Notes under the pieces: model-generated
What the model saw: only the letters and a program-made list of their open reading frames with translations
Told to the model about the DNA's origin: nothing
Database searches by the model: none
Source of the DNA: Aphrocallistes beatrix
Taxonomy: Eukaryota > Porifera > Hexactinellida > Sceptrulophora > Aphrocallistidae
Direction of reading: 5' to 3'
Length of the DNA: 64,000 nucleotides
Assembly (NCBI GenBank): GCA_963281255.1
Contig: OY725500.1
Coordinates: 1,426,001-1,490,000 of the forward strand
Part shown: positions 11,278 through 22,334 of the stretch, in pieces
Layout: each line of letters begins with the position of its first letter
Position numbering within the stretch: the stretch's first letter is position 1
Made by a program: the position numbers and the translations under genes

Positions 11278-12033
11278 CATAAGTTCTGATACAAGCTTCA
11301 TTAAGTATAAAATTTTTTATACTCAAACAATCTTAGTTATTATGGTCTTTAGAGATCGTAATTCGAATATTTTCAAATGGTTTTAGAAGATTTTTAAGAC
11401 CTGGAACTGTGTTCTGTAGGGTGAATTTTATGGAGAAAAAATGTGTCCTGGCACGCAGCGAAAATCGAGAATCAAGGTCACTGCTTCTGTAAAAATAGTC
11501 TTCATAATCGATGTTCTATGACGATTTAGCACCAGATACCTTTTATTCACCATGGAATTATTTCATAAATCCATTGAATTCATTATCAGAAACGAGAGAA
11601 AGTTATAATTTCACTAGATCAAATTAGGTACATTTAGCAAAATCTCCCAAAATTGCACTTTTTTCCACACCACCAAAAATCTGATCCAAATGGTTCTTAA
11701 TATGTACTGATCTAAACATCCTATATTTCTACAAATTTAGAGTGTTCGAAGAAAATGTGAGAGCCAATTTTTCCTAGAATTTGAATACTCTAGAATGATC
11801 ATTTGGAAAGCAGTGGGCCCTGATTCTCGATTTTCGCTGCATGCTAGGCCACATTTTTTTCCCATAAAAATCACCATACAAAACATAGTTCCAGGTCTTA
11901 GACTCTAAAAATCTTCTAAAATCATTGAAAATATTCGAATTACGACCTCTAAAGATCATAATAACTAAGATTGTTTGAGTATAAGAAATTTTATACCTAA
12001 TGAAGCTTGGCACAGAACTTATGAGCCACCCTG
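11278..12033. mobile_element. TA-target foldback MITE (CAGGGTGGCTCATAAG ends), family B
   Basis: Flanked by TA (11276-11277, 12034-12035). The two arms mirror each other over most of the length: CAGGGTGGCTCATAAGTTCT against AGAACTTATGAGCCACCCTG, then TATACTCAAACAATCTTAGT on both sides. Other copies at 25441-26212 and, diverged, 42798-43559. The CAGGGTGG start is shared with the mariner at 21148, so these may depend on a mariner transposase. Confidence 0.85.
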
Positions 12034-12207
12034 TAACTAGAAAACTATTCAACATAGGACTTTCCCATGCTTATTTGAGGTCAAAACTTTTAAAACGTCG
12101 CTATCATCAAATTTAATATTTCAATGGTGCATATCTAACGAATGGAGAGGGATATAATAAAATTGTTGGAAAATTATCAACATGGATCTCCACAATAGCA
12201 CAATAGC

Positions 12208-13548
12208 ATGATAACGTCACCCGTTACCTACGTTATATAAGTCCTATTCACCAACTTCGAGAATTGTGACAATGGATAAATGGAAGGGCATTGAATATAT
12301 ATACAACATATAAATACATTGCCATGCATAATTAAGAATGTACCTTAAGAATGTATTACAAGCATTTATAAACATAGTATCAAAGTACAGTGGAATTCGC
12401 TTATTAGCAACTCGAGTATTGCTCATAAAATGGTTGCTAATACGCGAAGTTGCTAATAAGCGAACAGAATTAACACAAAATCTTCACCTGGGACCTGAAG
12501 ATTGGTTGCTAATAGAGCAATATTGCCAATAAGGGAGTTGCTAATAAGCGAATTCCACTGTATGCATATTCGTTGAGAAAATAATGATTAGTCATCATCC
12601 TGTTGCGCAATAAGCTATATGATGAATTTAGTGATTTTAGAGCCAGTTTAAGGACACTTCTGAGTGTTTTTAATATAAAGTTTTTCGTATAGAACCGAGC
12701 TGTGAATTGGTTAATGCGAAATTTTTGATTTTTTTCATAGGGTGTTGCTACATTCCAGCGTTGCTATGGAAAGGTCAGTTGAGGTCATATCTTGAAAATC
12801 GCAATAACTAAGCATTCAAATTTTATCTTATTTGATAGCCAATAGACTACTTCCTATTAAGTGATAATACAATTTCTACGTCTAAATTCAATAGTTTACG
12901 AGTTATTAGACAATTTATCATATTGGTAACAGTTGGTTATTTGTCTACTAACTCGTAAACCATCGAATTTAGACGTAGAAATTGTATTATCACTTAATAG
13001 GAAGCAGTCTATTGGCTATCAAATAAGATAAAATTTGAATGCTTAGTTACTGCGGTTTTCAAGATATGACCTCAACTGGCCTTTCCATAGCAACGCTGGA
13101 ATGTAGCAACACCCTATGAAAAAATTCAAAATTTTCGCATTAACCAATTCACAGCTCGGTTCTATGCGAAAAACTTTATATTAAAAACACTCAGAAGTGT
13201 CCTTAAACTGGCTCTAAAATCACTAAATTCATCATAAATATAACCTATTGCGCAATCATACGATGACTAATCAAATTTTTTGCAACGGATATGAGTACTT
13301 TGGCACCATATTTATATATATACTGGTAATACATTCTTAAGCTCTATCCTGCGTGGTTAATGATTTTAGACAGATCATGTATTTGTTCAACCATCTTCGA
13401 CCGCATCCCTGGTCTATTTTTGAGATTTAGATGGCAGGCCTTATATACAGATGGCTATGGTTGTATATATATTCGATGGCCTTCCATTTATCCATGGTTA
13501 CGGTTCTCAAGTTGGTAAATAGGTCTGATATAACGTAAGTCACGCGTC
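12208..13548. mobile_element. Large foldback element, family G
   Basis: Outer arms pair (TACGTTATAT...CCTATTCACCAACTT against AAGTTGGTAAATAGG...ATATAACGTA). The inner arms, 12590-12920 and 12950-13275, are nearly perfect complements and meet at a short loop. Each inner arm holds a GTTGCTATGGAAAG palindrome. Non-coding. A fragment of the same arm lies at about 15900-16075. No clear target duplication. Confidence 0.8.
12388..12560. mobile_element. pogo/Tigger-type MITE inside foldback G
   Basis: 173 bp, TA on both sides, ends CAGTGGAATTCGCTTATTAG and CTAATAAGCGAATTCCACTG. GTTGCTAATA words repeat inside. It disrupts only the left outer arm of G, so it is younger than G. Confidence 0.85.
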
Positions 13549-13555
13549 ATCATAT

Positions 13556-13783
13556 ATGCATTTATTATACAATTATTCAGTGGCAAACTTTATGTTGTAC
13601 CTTTATAATGCGGCCCACAATCCCAATTATATGTGGGATGTGGCCTCCGAGGAGAAGGATTTGGATATCTTAACAGTTTATGCATCAAATAAGCAAATTG
13701 CAATGCGAGCCAAAAAATATTTTAACCTTAAAATTGAAATTCCATCAAATTTGTTGGTTGAATTAATTGTATTTCATCCTTGA
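13556..13783 (+). CDS. Unrecognised 75-residue ORF
   Basis: Contains NPNYMWDVASEEKDLDILTV and a basic stretch AMRAKKYFNLKIEIPSN, which look more protein-like than chance. No family is recognised and the first part lies at the edge of foldback G. It may be an exon of a larger gene. It overlaps the convergent ORF on the other strand by about 20 bases, so probably only one of the two is real. Confidence 0.3.
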   Translation: MHLLYNYSVANFMLYLYNAAHNPNYMWDVASEEKDLDILTVYASNKQIAMRAKKYFNLKIEIPSNLLVELIVFHP

Positions 13784-14170
13784 TCCATAATTATGCTGAT
13801 AATAGAGTTCTTTTTTATAGAATATGATTTGATCTTCTAATTCTCCCTTCTCCACTGCCAAATCACTCCTCTCTTTCTTCAATAAGCGAACACTTTCATT
13901 GTACTTCCCTCTTGCTTTAATGTTTGAAATATTAGTCTTACGATTTTGGATTTCAGAGATATATTTTTCATCGAATTTTACGAGTTCCATACCCTCTCTC
14001 ACAGTTCGTGTGTCTGTCTTGATAAGTTTTAGATTATCAACAAAATAAAGTATTGATCGTCCAATTTGAGAATCTGATGTTTCATCATATATTTGCTTCC
14101 AATTCGATTTTAGCAGATATCTTATCGAATTTAATTGAGCTTCTGTACAGATTTTGCCTTTGGTGGCCAT
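13763..14170 (-). CDS. Unrecognised 135-residue ORF with C-terminal coiled coil
   Basis: Starts MATKGKICTEAQLNSIRYLL. The C-terminal third (KKERSDLAVEKGELEDQI) is charged and heptad-like. No signal peptide, membrane segment or known domain is seen. It could be a whole small gene or a first exon. Its composition is unlike that of the nearby transposable elements, which favours a host origin. Confidence 0.45.
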   Translation of the reverse strand: MATKGKICTEAQLNSIRYLLKSNWKQIYDETSDSQIGRSILYFVDNLKLIKTDTRTVREGMELVKFDEKYISEIQNRKTNISNIKARGKYNESVRLLKKERSDLAVEKGELEDQIIFYKKELYYQHNYGSRMKYN

Positions 14171-15015
14171 TCAAAATATGAGATTTTCTTTTTAATTTAT
14201 ACAATTTGACATATGTCTACGATAAAATTGTGCAATATTTTTGAGAGGTTTGGCAATTGTATGATTCATCTCGATTCTACTAAAAGTCTAGTTGGGAAGT
14301 GTCGTAAATCTAGAAAGTCATAACCGAGGTACCAATTAGCCGAATGATACACCTACCTAATCATTACACTTTTAAGAGATCTTAGTAGAACATAACATTA
14401 GTCACATTTACCGATCATTTTCCTGAGAATTAGAATCTGAGCATATTATATTATTATAATTTTAGCTAAATTTTCAATATATTCACATTGAAGAATTGTT
14501 ACGACAAAAAAGCAGAGCAAACATTTGGGAGATGATAGTATATGTAAAATATAGATCACATTAGATCACATTCAAATAAGATGATATCCACTTACAATTA
14601 TAAATTACTGGAAAGAGTAGAATTTCACCAGTCATAACTGTACATTCACGGTGGATTCTATTTTTGAATATGATGTGATTAGTTCAACATTAATTCAGTA
14701 AAATTAAAGTATCATATTCAAGTTTATCACAAATCTGCATCTTAATTTATTTAATAATTATACAGTATATATTGCAGTTGCTTGGGATGTCTTTGATAGA
14801 ATACTTTAGATCACTTCCTCAATTTAACCACATAGGTCTTTCATACTTGTAGTATTAGTTATATAAGACTAGCAGATATTGGTTTGTAGGACCTTAAAAT
14901 ATGTACAAACACCAGCTCTAGTCTAGTCAGACTATGGTTCTGTTCCAATTAATCATATCGATTTAATAAATTTCATTATTTAAGTACTCTCCTCTCATCA
15001 TCTCTTCATATGTCT
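14171..15015. other. Intergenic, no gene seen
   Basis: AT-rich, no ORF or repeat that can be supported. Possibly the promoter flank of the 135-residue ORF. Confidence 0.45.
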
Positions 15016-15110
15016 TTATACACAATCAAGCTTCACGTGGCTTGATTGCGCTGTGCAGCTTGCAGAAACTACCTGTCCGCAGAGTCGCACTGTGTGCACC
15101 TGGGGATATC
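15016..15110 (-). repeat. Helitron-like 3' end remnant
   Basis: Diverged copy of the GC-rich D1/D2 terminus (CAAGCTTCACGTGGCTTGATTGCGCTGTGC, given in two pieces). No body attached. Confidence 0.55.
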
Positions 15111-15297
15111 GAAAAAACAATACGTCTCTTTCTGGTTCTATAATAAGGATTGCTGATTTGTCATTGTCTACGGTTGCAATAATAAAATTAAAACTAGCAG
15201 AAAAATTAGGTTCAAGATAGATACTTCATATTAAGCCTACTAATCTTGGATTTAAGGCCAATATGAATCCACAAATTTCACATTCCAAAGATTATTA

Positions 15298-17215
15298 CAG
15301 TGGAACTTGGTTACAACGTACTCGGCTTATAACGTACACTCGGTTAGTACGCATCTGAGTCATTTGACGGATTATTCTCCCAATGTAGCTTATAGTAGCT
15401 ATTTCGGTTATAACGTACTTCCGGATAGTACGTACTAATCAGTTTCCCACAGAGGAAATTTTCAGATATAACGTACTCCTTACTGCTCCGAATGGTTTTA
15501 CTATGGAAATCCGAAAACCAAATATATTACTTATAGACATAATCTGATTATTCAAAGTGCTCATACATGCAAATAGATACATACATATTATAGAACCATA
15601 AATTATTTTGTAAAGAATATTTACTAATATTATTTCTTAATTTAAGCTTTGTTAAAAGCATAGAATCCTTTAATTAAGTAAGGACTGTAGGCGTTCAATC
15701 TCTGGTCCTGGAACTTGGGTCCATTATGTATTATTGATATCTCGTAATCCGCTCTAGTTAGACATGGAAAATGTCTATTGTTAAATAGGAAGCGTATTTT
15801 TAGAGTTCATTGGTCATGTTGGCTAACTATGTGTGGAATGTGAGTTGTGTTTTTTCACACCTGTTTTTCACAGATTTAAGATACATTTTGGCAATATTCT
15901 GACCTGTTTTAAGCACATTTTAAAGCGTTATTAGTCTATGATTTTCAAAAATAATCAAGGTAGGAATGAGTTCATTCGAAAAATGCTACATTCCAGCGTT
16001 GCTATGGAAACGTATTTATACCATTTGAGCCAATATCTTGAAAACCGTTACAGTTAGACATTCAAATATATCTTCTATTGAAAATGGAGAAAAACAAGCG
16101 TATGTGTGCAAAAGGCGTTATCTCGCCAAAACTACAGTGAGCAGCATATGGAAGAATAGAGAAATTCTGAAACGTAACTTTTCGTCCTCTGAATTTAGTC
16201 TCGATTGCAAGCGTTTTCGGCCATCTAATCAGAAAGATGTCGATGCTGATCTCCTTCAGTGGTTTAAGCAAGTTATATCCCTCAACATTGCAATTAATAA
16301 AATTGCTGTTTGAAAGAGCTGAAACGTTTGCTGTTTCAATGGGCCTTGCATCATTAATAGCAACAAATGGTTTTATTGATAGATGGAAGAAGAGGTGTAG
16401 TATTGGGATGAAACAGGTATCAGGCGAAGAAAAATCAGTATCAGAAGAGGTTATATGACTATTGTAGGACCTGATTTTGCCTGAACTGCTTTCGCAGGAC
16501 GCTTCAGAGTCTATCTACAATGTCGATGAGACCGGAATATATTACAAGCTGCGCCCCGATAAGACATTAACATTTAAAAGAAAAGTGAAGTGGAGAAAAA
16601 AAGCCGTAAGATCGCATCACTGTTATGGTTGGGGCAAGCATGAGTGGTGAAAGGCTCCCACTCCTTATAATCGGGCATGCCTAATTTCCGGGACGGGACG
16701 AGTCAAGATGCCTAATCTCCGGGACGGGACAGAAAAGGTACCTAATTTTCGGGACGGGACGGGTTTAGATGCCTAATTTCCGGGACGGGACCGGATCCTG
16801 TCCCGTCCCGGAAATTAGGCATGCCCCTTATAATCGGAAAATCAAAGTCTCCACGATGTTTCTCTGGTATTAAGTCATTGCCTTTGGAGTAAAGGCTAAT
16901 TGCAAAGCGTGGATGACTGTGGATATTTTCAGGGATTGGCTACAAAAATGGAATCAGAAACTTCTTTCTCAAAAATGTACAATATTACTAGTTATTGATA
17001 ACTGTACCGCACACCCTCGTAATCTCAAGCTCTCTAACATTAATATAAATTTTTACCTCCCAATACCACCGCCAAACTACGTAGTACAACCATGTGATCA
17101 AGGTATAATACAATCGCTCAAAGTTCACTATCGTCACCAGCTCGTGAAAAGGTTGTTATTATCAATGGAAAGTGGAGAAAATCTAAAAATCTCGATGTTC
17201 GATGGTTAAAGATTG
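15298..17215 (+). pseudogene. pogo/Tigger-like transposon relic with broken transposase
   Basis: A TA followed by CAGTGGAACTTGG (15298) resembles the 5' end of a Tigger element, with ATAACGTAC words repeating behind it. Coding pieces follow: a CENP-B-like helix-turn-helix region (16038-16320, RRYLAKTTVSSIWKNREIL); YNVDETGIYYKLRPDKTL near 16520-16570 with the first catalytic Asp; then LLVIDNCTAHP and PPNYVVQPCDQGIIQSLK (16913-17209), the second and third acidic positions of the DDE core. Frameshifts separate the pieces and a MULE-type MITE interrupts the coding at 16673. The 3' terminal repeat is not found. The Tc1/mariner superfamily class is secure; activity is excluded. Confidence 0.85.
16673..16826. 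mobile_element. MULE-type MITE with a proven 9-bp target duplication
   Basis: 154 bp, perfect ends GGGCATGCCTAATTTCCGGG and its complement, flanked by CTTATAATC at 16664-16672 and 16827-16835. Removing the element and one copy restores the Tigger reading frame across PLLIIGKSKS. Inside are four direct copies of CTAATTTCCGGGACGGGAC (some with one change) and one inverted copy. A 9-bp duplication is the Mutator hallmark. Confidence 0.9.
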
Positions 17216-17560
17216 CATGGGACAAGGTAACAGCAGAGACGATCTGATATTGTTTTCAGTATTGTAATTTCAGAGACATAACTTTTCAGCATCAAATTTA
17301 TCTCTACATGAAATATATATACAAATCTAATTGTGTTTGTATTACCATACATACTAGAGAACTAAGTTCTAACATTTACTAAAATAAATTAACTAATTAG
17401 GCTACAGCTACGGAGCATTTATAAACATAACTAATGACTCCATTATCATAACTCCGTCTTGGTTGAAGCAGCTTTTCACCACTTGCAGTCTGGAGTTATA
17501 GCTCATATCCGTTTCAAGCGCGATGAACTCATCACCCTAGCAAAACTTCCCTCAAAATAA
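17216..17560. other. Intergenic, possible decayed exons
   Basis: Nothing firm. The complement of 17460-17530 may be remnant coding of the BPI-like gene, but it is not alignable by eye. Confidence 0.3.
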
Positions 17561-17734
17561 AGTTAATCAGGTCCCAGTGTACAGTCCTATCGGACTGTCG
17601 ACATTTCCGTGTGTATCAGGAATTTTGATCTTTTTCAGCTGAGTTTCTAGCATTGACACTCCCACCTGAGCTAGATATTTAAATCCCTTCTTAGTGAATG
17701 CAAATCTTAATCCTGGGTTTATCATCCAGGATTC
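17561..17734 (-). pseudogene. Exon of a BPI/LBP-family gene
   Basis: BPI and LBP are secreted lipid-binding proteins that recognise bacterial lipopolysaccharide. The exon follows a good acceptor (ATTGCAG, complement of 17735-17741). It reads NPGLRFAFTKKGFKYLAQVG followed by LETQLKKIKIPD. This fits the start of the mature BPI/LBP fold, which in vertebrates has NPG-(I/L)-V-(A/V)-R-I-(S/T)-x-KGL-x-Y then KELxxIKIPD. The frame stops soon after DSPIGLYTGT without an obvious donor, and the rest of the roughly 450-residue protein is not seen. It is therefore a solitary exon or a truncated copy. The match rests on one motif. Confidence 0.55.
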
Positions 17735-17928
17735 CTGCAATAGCGCTGAATACAGAATAAAATAGAGTATATACTTGACACTGGCGGTACTCACAAATAT
17801 GCATTTCCTGCTTCCTTCTTTCTCAGAGGTATTTAAGGACCAATATATTGATACTACTCGACTATTCTCTCACTTTTATAAACTTTGAAATGATATGCCC
17901 ATAGTTCACTATATTTATTGCCCCCATA

Positions 17929-18279
17929 CATAGGCGTCGTAACCCACCCGGGTACCCGGCAATGACCGGGCGGCCCAGAGGGAATACCGGGTACTACCCG
18001 GTAAAAGCTGAGTGCTATTATGTACTGGTAATTGGCTGTTACAATTTTGCCCATCCAGGATAGTCGCATCGGGAAGAATCGTAATCCATCCTTCTGGAAT
18101 ATAAATACATACTTTTTACTTTCGTACTAATTCCTCATGTAGATCAAGGGTTCACGGCCCATTTGGCTGACGGTAACGCTGGATCAGCTGAAGATACGGC
18201 CCGATTAACTGACTGAACGGCCCTGGATTATTGTGGCCGGGCAGTCCAAGGGTAGGAAATAAAGTTTACGACGCCTATG
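17929..18279. mobile_element. hAT-type MITE with 8-bp target duplication
   Basis: Ends CATAGGCGTCGTAA and TTACGACGCCTATG, flanked by CCCCCATA at 17921-17928 and 18280-18287. The inner part is GC-rich with CCCGG words. Non-coding. Confidence 0.85.
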
Positions 18280-18287
18280 CCCCCATA

Positions 18288-18608
18288 GATGCAACTAGAG
18301 ACGTTTAAGATGGACACGTGTCCATCCTAGTTGTGTAGTACCAACCAGGCTTGGGCCAAATACGTTTTTTTAATCAATTAGAAATACAATTACACAAATG
18401 CTCACCTAGTAGTAAATACAAATACAAATACGCTCATGTTAAAATTTTAAAATTAAATACAAATAAATACACTATTTAGTGTATTTCAAATACAAATACT
18501 AATACCAATACCAATACATAGCTGACCCAAGCTTCCCATTAACATAGTAACTTGACATATAATATGGAGAATAAATAGATTTTAATTAACTTATAGGCCC
18601 TAGGCCCG
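18288..18608. repeat. Intergenic with degenerate AATAC repeats
   Basis: About 18400-18520 is a loose run of (A)AATACAAATAC words on an AT-rich background. No coding. Confidence 0.6.
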
Positions 18609-19365
18609 CAGGGGTGCTCAAACTTTTAAATCTACGGGCCACTTTAAATATTAGGCTCCGCCTTACGGGCCACAAATCATAGATCGCCTCTGGCTTTAGT
18701 TTAATCAATTTTCAAGCTTACATTTGTAGAGTATCTATAATTATTTCTATATGGTGTTTAGAAAAAACAATTATCATCTGTGACGATTGAAGCACGTCAA
18801 TCTACTGTATATACACTGCCCCTGAACAAAAGTATTCGTACACCTCATATTTCCCCATACAAATAGTTATAATACTGATTTATTTAGCGAGTCAAGGTAT
18901 TTAATTGGTAAGAGATATATGCTTAATTTAACTTCAAATTCGAATTCTCTATATTCTAATTACTCACTCTTCAACTTGTTTACACTCCCACAAGGTTAAA
19001 AATTTTCAAACTGTGCCACTTCATACCACCAATGCCATCATATACAATGGTGATCACTCGCGACATGTGGCATAGGAAAGCAAATGGTGAAAATACTTAT
19101 TCTTGAGGAAGAGTAATTAATTTGAAAACATATAAAGTGAGTAATTTGAACGTGGAGAATTCGAATTTGAAGTCAAATTAAGTGTCTCTCTCACAAATTA
19201 AATATTCTTGAAACACTAAATAAATCAGTATTATAACTATTTGTATGGGGAATTATGGGGTGTACGAATACTTTTGTTCAGGCAGTGTATATAAATAATG
19301 AAAACAAGCGAATTATCCGCGGGGCACAGCGAATGGTCTCGCGGGCCATAGTTTGAGCACCCTTG
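18609..19365. mobile_element. hAT-type MITE carrying a nested Tc1/mariner MITE
   Basis: Ends CAGGGGTGCTCAAACTTTT and (inverted) CAAGGGTGCTCAAACTATG, each followed by a GGGCC block. The 8-bp flanks do not match, so only end style supports the class. The element at 18814-19287 lies within. Confidence 0.65.
18814..19287. mobile_element. Tc1/mariner-type foldback MITE (CACTGCC...ACAAAAG ends)
   Basis: 474 bp flanked by TA. Same family as 10127-10591, in inverted orientation in the body (the ATGCCACATGTCGCGAGTGA block is on the opposite strand). Confidence 0.85.
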
Positions 19366-19536
19366 CCTTAGGGGAATCAGAAATTAGATACGCCATGGCC
19401 TACTTAATACACGAACGTATATGTCACCTAGAAGGTCTGAAAAATAGAAGGCTAGTTTTAACACAGTTGAAAGTATAATTAGACCGATAAATCAAAAACC
19501 GTATACGATAGAACTCTGAAATGAATCATTGCCATA

Positions 19537-20121
19537 CAAGCGCGCTTCGCTTGCTTGCGGAGCGTGGCTAGCGGACACAAAGTTTCCGCCGGAGGCGCCC
19601 TTTGGGCGCCTAGGCTCACATTTATTAATTACAAGCGCGCTTCGCTTGCTTGCGTTGCGCGGCTGACGGACACTTTGTGTCCGCCAGAGGCGCCCTATGG
19701 GCGCCTTGGGTCACCATTATTTAGTTATTTGGGAGATAACATTTCTAAATACGTCTGTCCTACTGTTATAATGGATATCGCACGAAAAATCACCAAATTA
19801 GTCAATTTATAAAATTTCTGATGCGTAAAGAATACGTCATAACTAAGTGATGAGTCATCAATTATTTAAGATAGTTATATCACATGTGAGAAATATTTAT
19901 ATACACAATCTATTAAAATTTCAGCCTTCTATCATCTAAAATGGCTGAGTTATGGTCGAAAAACTGAAATTTCTAATTATAAAAAAGGTGACTCCCACAT
20001 GCCAAAAATCAGCTTTCTGGGCCTGGCAGTTTCTTCAATCAATTCGTTACAGATATATAGTATATATATATATAAATAAATATATATATACTACACATTA
20101 ATCGAGTTTCAATAGGAAGGT
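19537..20121 (-). mobile_element. Helitron-like element D1 with a duplicated 3' end
   Basis: Inserted in foldback F between ...GCCATA and TACAAACAT; the undisturbed F copy at 52274 reads CCATATACAAACAT, so no target bases were duplicated. Two successive 3' termini (CAAGCGCGCTTCGC at 19537 and about 19635) precede one body. The 5' end is near AATAGGAAGG at 20120. Confidence 0.85.
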
Positions 20122-20573
20122 TACAAACATCGTATCAGAGTATGCAATTCAGTTGTCCAAAAATTGATATGTCATCGTGTGATTGCACAATAAGCTCTTC
20201 TTAGAGCGAAGGATACTGCTGTTCTAGTTCATTCAAAACATCATTATCAGCATTTTTAATGCTTGAATTTTTGATTGTGCAACAATACTGCCTTTATCCA
20301 AAAATCTGAAAATCTTAACTGGAATATCCATGCATTTCTCAGTTACTATGGGAGCAAAAAATTGAATGTTTAAACCATAACTCAAAAAGTAGATCGTAGA
20401 CATTAAGAAATTCTAACATTCAATTCGCAAGGCTTACATGTATACTCCATTTTATATATTAAACCGCTAGGATTTCTTTTTATTTGTTTGTATTCCGAAA
20501 TGATTGAAGAATTGGCAAGTCGTAGAGATATGAAAATTGGCATGTAAGTGTCAAATGATGAATCTACGATTAA

Positions 20574-20674
20574 CCATAGAATGCCCAGTGGGGACACAGT
20601 GTCCCCGATATCGCGGATGTCTCCCAATCATTTTCTATGCCACTAAAGCCATATAAATGCTGGGCATTCTACAG
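20574..20674. mobile_element. piggyBac-type MITE, 101 bp, TTAA target
   Basis: TTAA at 20570-20573 and 20675-20678, ends CCATAGAATGCCCAG and CTGGGCATTCTACAG. Near the left end is the palindrome GGGGACACAGTGTCCCC. An equal-length copy is at 59319-59419. Confidence 0.9.
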
Positions 20675-21147
20675 TTAAGTTCTAAGTTCTAACCGGAATT
20701 TTCACAGTTCTGCAAAAAAAATGGAAAAATTTTCACACCTTTTCTATACAATGTATATGGCTTCACTCTCACAATAGAAATCATTGTACGGCACTACAAT
20801 AAACTGTCATGAATACTTCAAAGCAATAACTTATATGGTTATTATTATAGTGCATAGCAATGAAAAAGGTCATGTCTATATCTTCACACCTTTATATACA
20901 TATTTTCACACTTTTTGACGAATTTTGAAAATATGCTAGAGACTAGCTTCCAAAGATTAATATAGGGTTTTAGGGGTGTATATATCGAAATCATAGTTTC
21001 GCATTGATATGATAAATTATTTGTTTAATTTGTTTACAATAGATCCATTAAGTAAACAAATTATCAAAATAGGGTAGAGACTATCTTCCAACAGTTGACA
21101 TGGGGTTTTTAGAGGTGTAGAGTTCGAATATCATATTTTTCGGTCTA

Positions 21148-22334
21148 CAGGGTGGCCGAACGAAATTGAGACAAATTTAAAAATAACTTATTTTCATAAA
21201 TTGATAAGTAGAGTTTAGACTCATAACAAAACTAGTTATATGGTTTATTACAAAACATTTTCATTCGAAATGGCTGTCTTTTGCATCTTCACATTGTCGC
21301 AATCGCCCGATTGCGACAATGTGAAGATGCAATCGATCAATGCACCGGTTCACTTTGGACAGATCTAAATTCTCCCAAGCTCGTCGAATTTTGCACTCCA
21401 GGTCCTGCAAATTCTTTGGTGGCTTACGGTACACCTCCTGCTCCAGCATACCCCATATACCGTAGTCAAGGGGATTGAGATCAGGGGAGTTTGGCGGCCA
21501 ATCTTCTTTCGTCCAAAAATCTATATTTTCTGTCCTCAAAAATTCTGCGATTCTGGTTGCCGTGTGGCAAGGGGCGGACTCCTGTTGGAAAACGAGATTG
21601 TGCTGACGACAAAGGGAAACGACAAAAGGAGCTAAAATTGCACTTTGGTACCGATCCGCATTCACAGTCTCTCCTTGCCTGAAGAAAACCTGATCAGTTT
21701 TTAAATTATAGGCTACTCCTGCTCAGACCATGAGTTTTCGGCTAAATTTATTCTTTTCCACGATCTTTTCTTATTTAAGGTTTCTTTGTCCCTTCTTTGA
21801 TGTAAACACGATCATTTTGGCGATTAAGGGGCTGATTCATCAAGAAAGCGCTTGTTTCTTTTCATTCTTCCTTGCTCTCAGTTTCAAGTCCCTTCGGACG
21901 ATATCTTGAGCCGTGGATTTTGGAATTCCGATCTCTCTCGCGATTTTTCTGACTGACTGAGCTGGATTCCGGCGCAGACGATCAGCAATATTTCTCTTCG
22001 CACTACGGTTCTTATTTGACAGTTCACCTCCAGAACTTAATTTACTTCCACCATCTTGGAACTTTTTAACGAGCCTGTAGACTGTGGCTCGTGATATTCC
22101 GAGATCTTTTACAAGCTTCCAGATTTGAGACGCACTTTGTCCATTGTGAAAATAGGTCTCTACAACTTTTCTCTTCTCCAATTCATTCATTATTGTTCAA
22201 ACAATGACAATGTTGTCAATGCTATAGTTAATATAGTTGATACGTCTATAGTAAGTAAAAATTTAAGGACCTGACAAAATTTAAGGGTTGGATTAAAGCA
22301 AATATATTTGTCTCAATTTCGTTCGGCCACCCTG
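21148..22334 (-). mobile_element. Mariner-like transposon (DD37D type), internally deleted
   Basis: 1187 bp between TA dinucleotides, with inverted ends CAGGGTGGCCGAACGAAATT / AATTTCGTTCGGCCACCCTG. Size is right for a mariner, but its transposase is broken (see 21261-22190). The CAGGGTGGC end also occurs on the family B MITEs. Confidence 0.92.
21261..22190 (-). pseudogene. Mariner-like transposase, broken
   Basis: The 116-residue N-terminal frame (21840-22190) has two helix-turn-helix units: MNELEKRKVVETYFHNGQSA...ISRATVYRLVKKF and a second around SVRKIAREIGIPKSTAQDIV. The C-terminal frame (21261-21665) has FQQESAPCHTATRIAEFL and WPPNSPDLNPLDYGIWG. The last Asp is 37 residues after the position of the second catalytic residue, which here is Glu (GAG) instead of Asp. 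Between the frames NRQNDRVYIKEGTKK survives, but the region with the first catalytic Asp is deleted and stops intervene. Full-length relatives have about 340 residues. Inactive. Confidence 0.9.
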
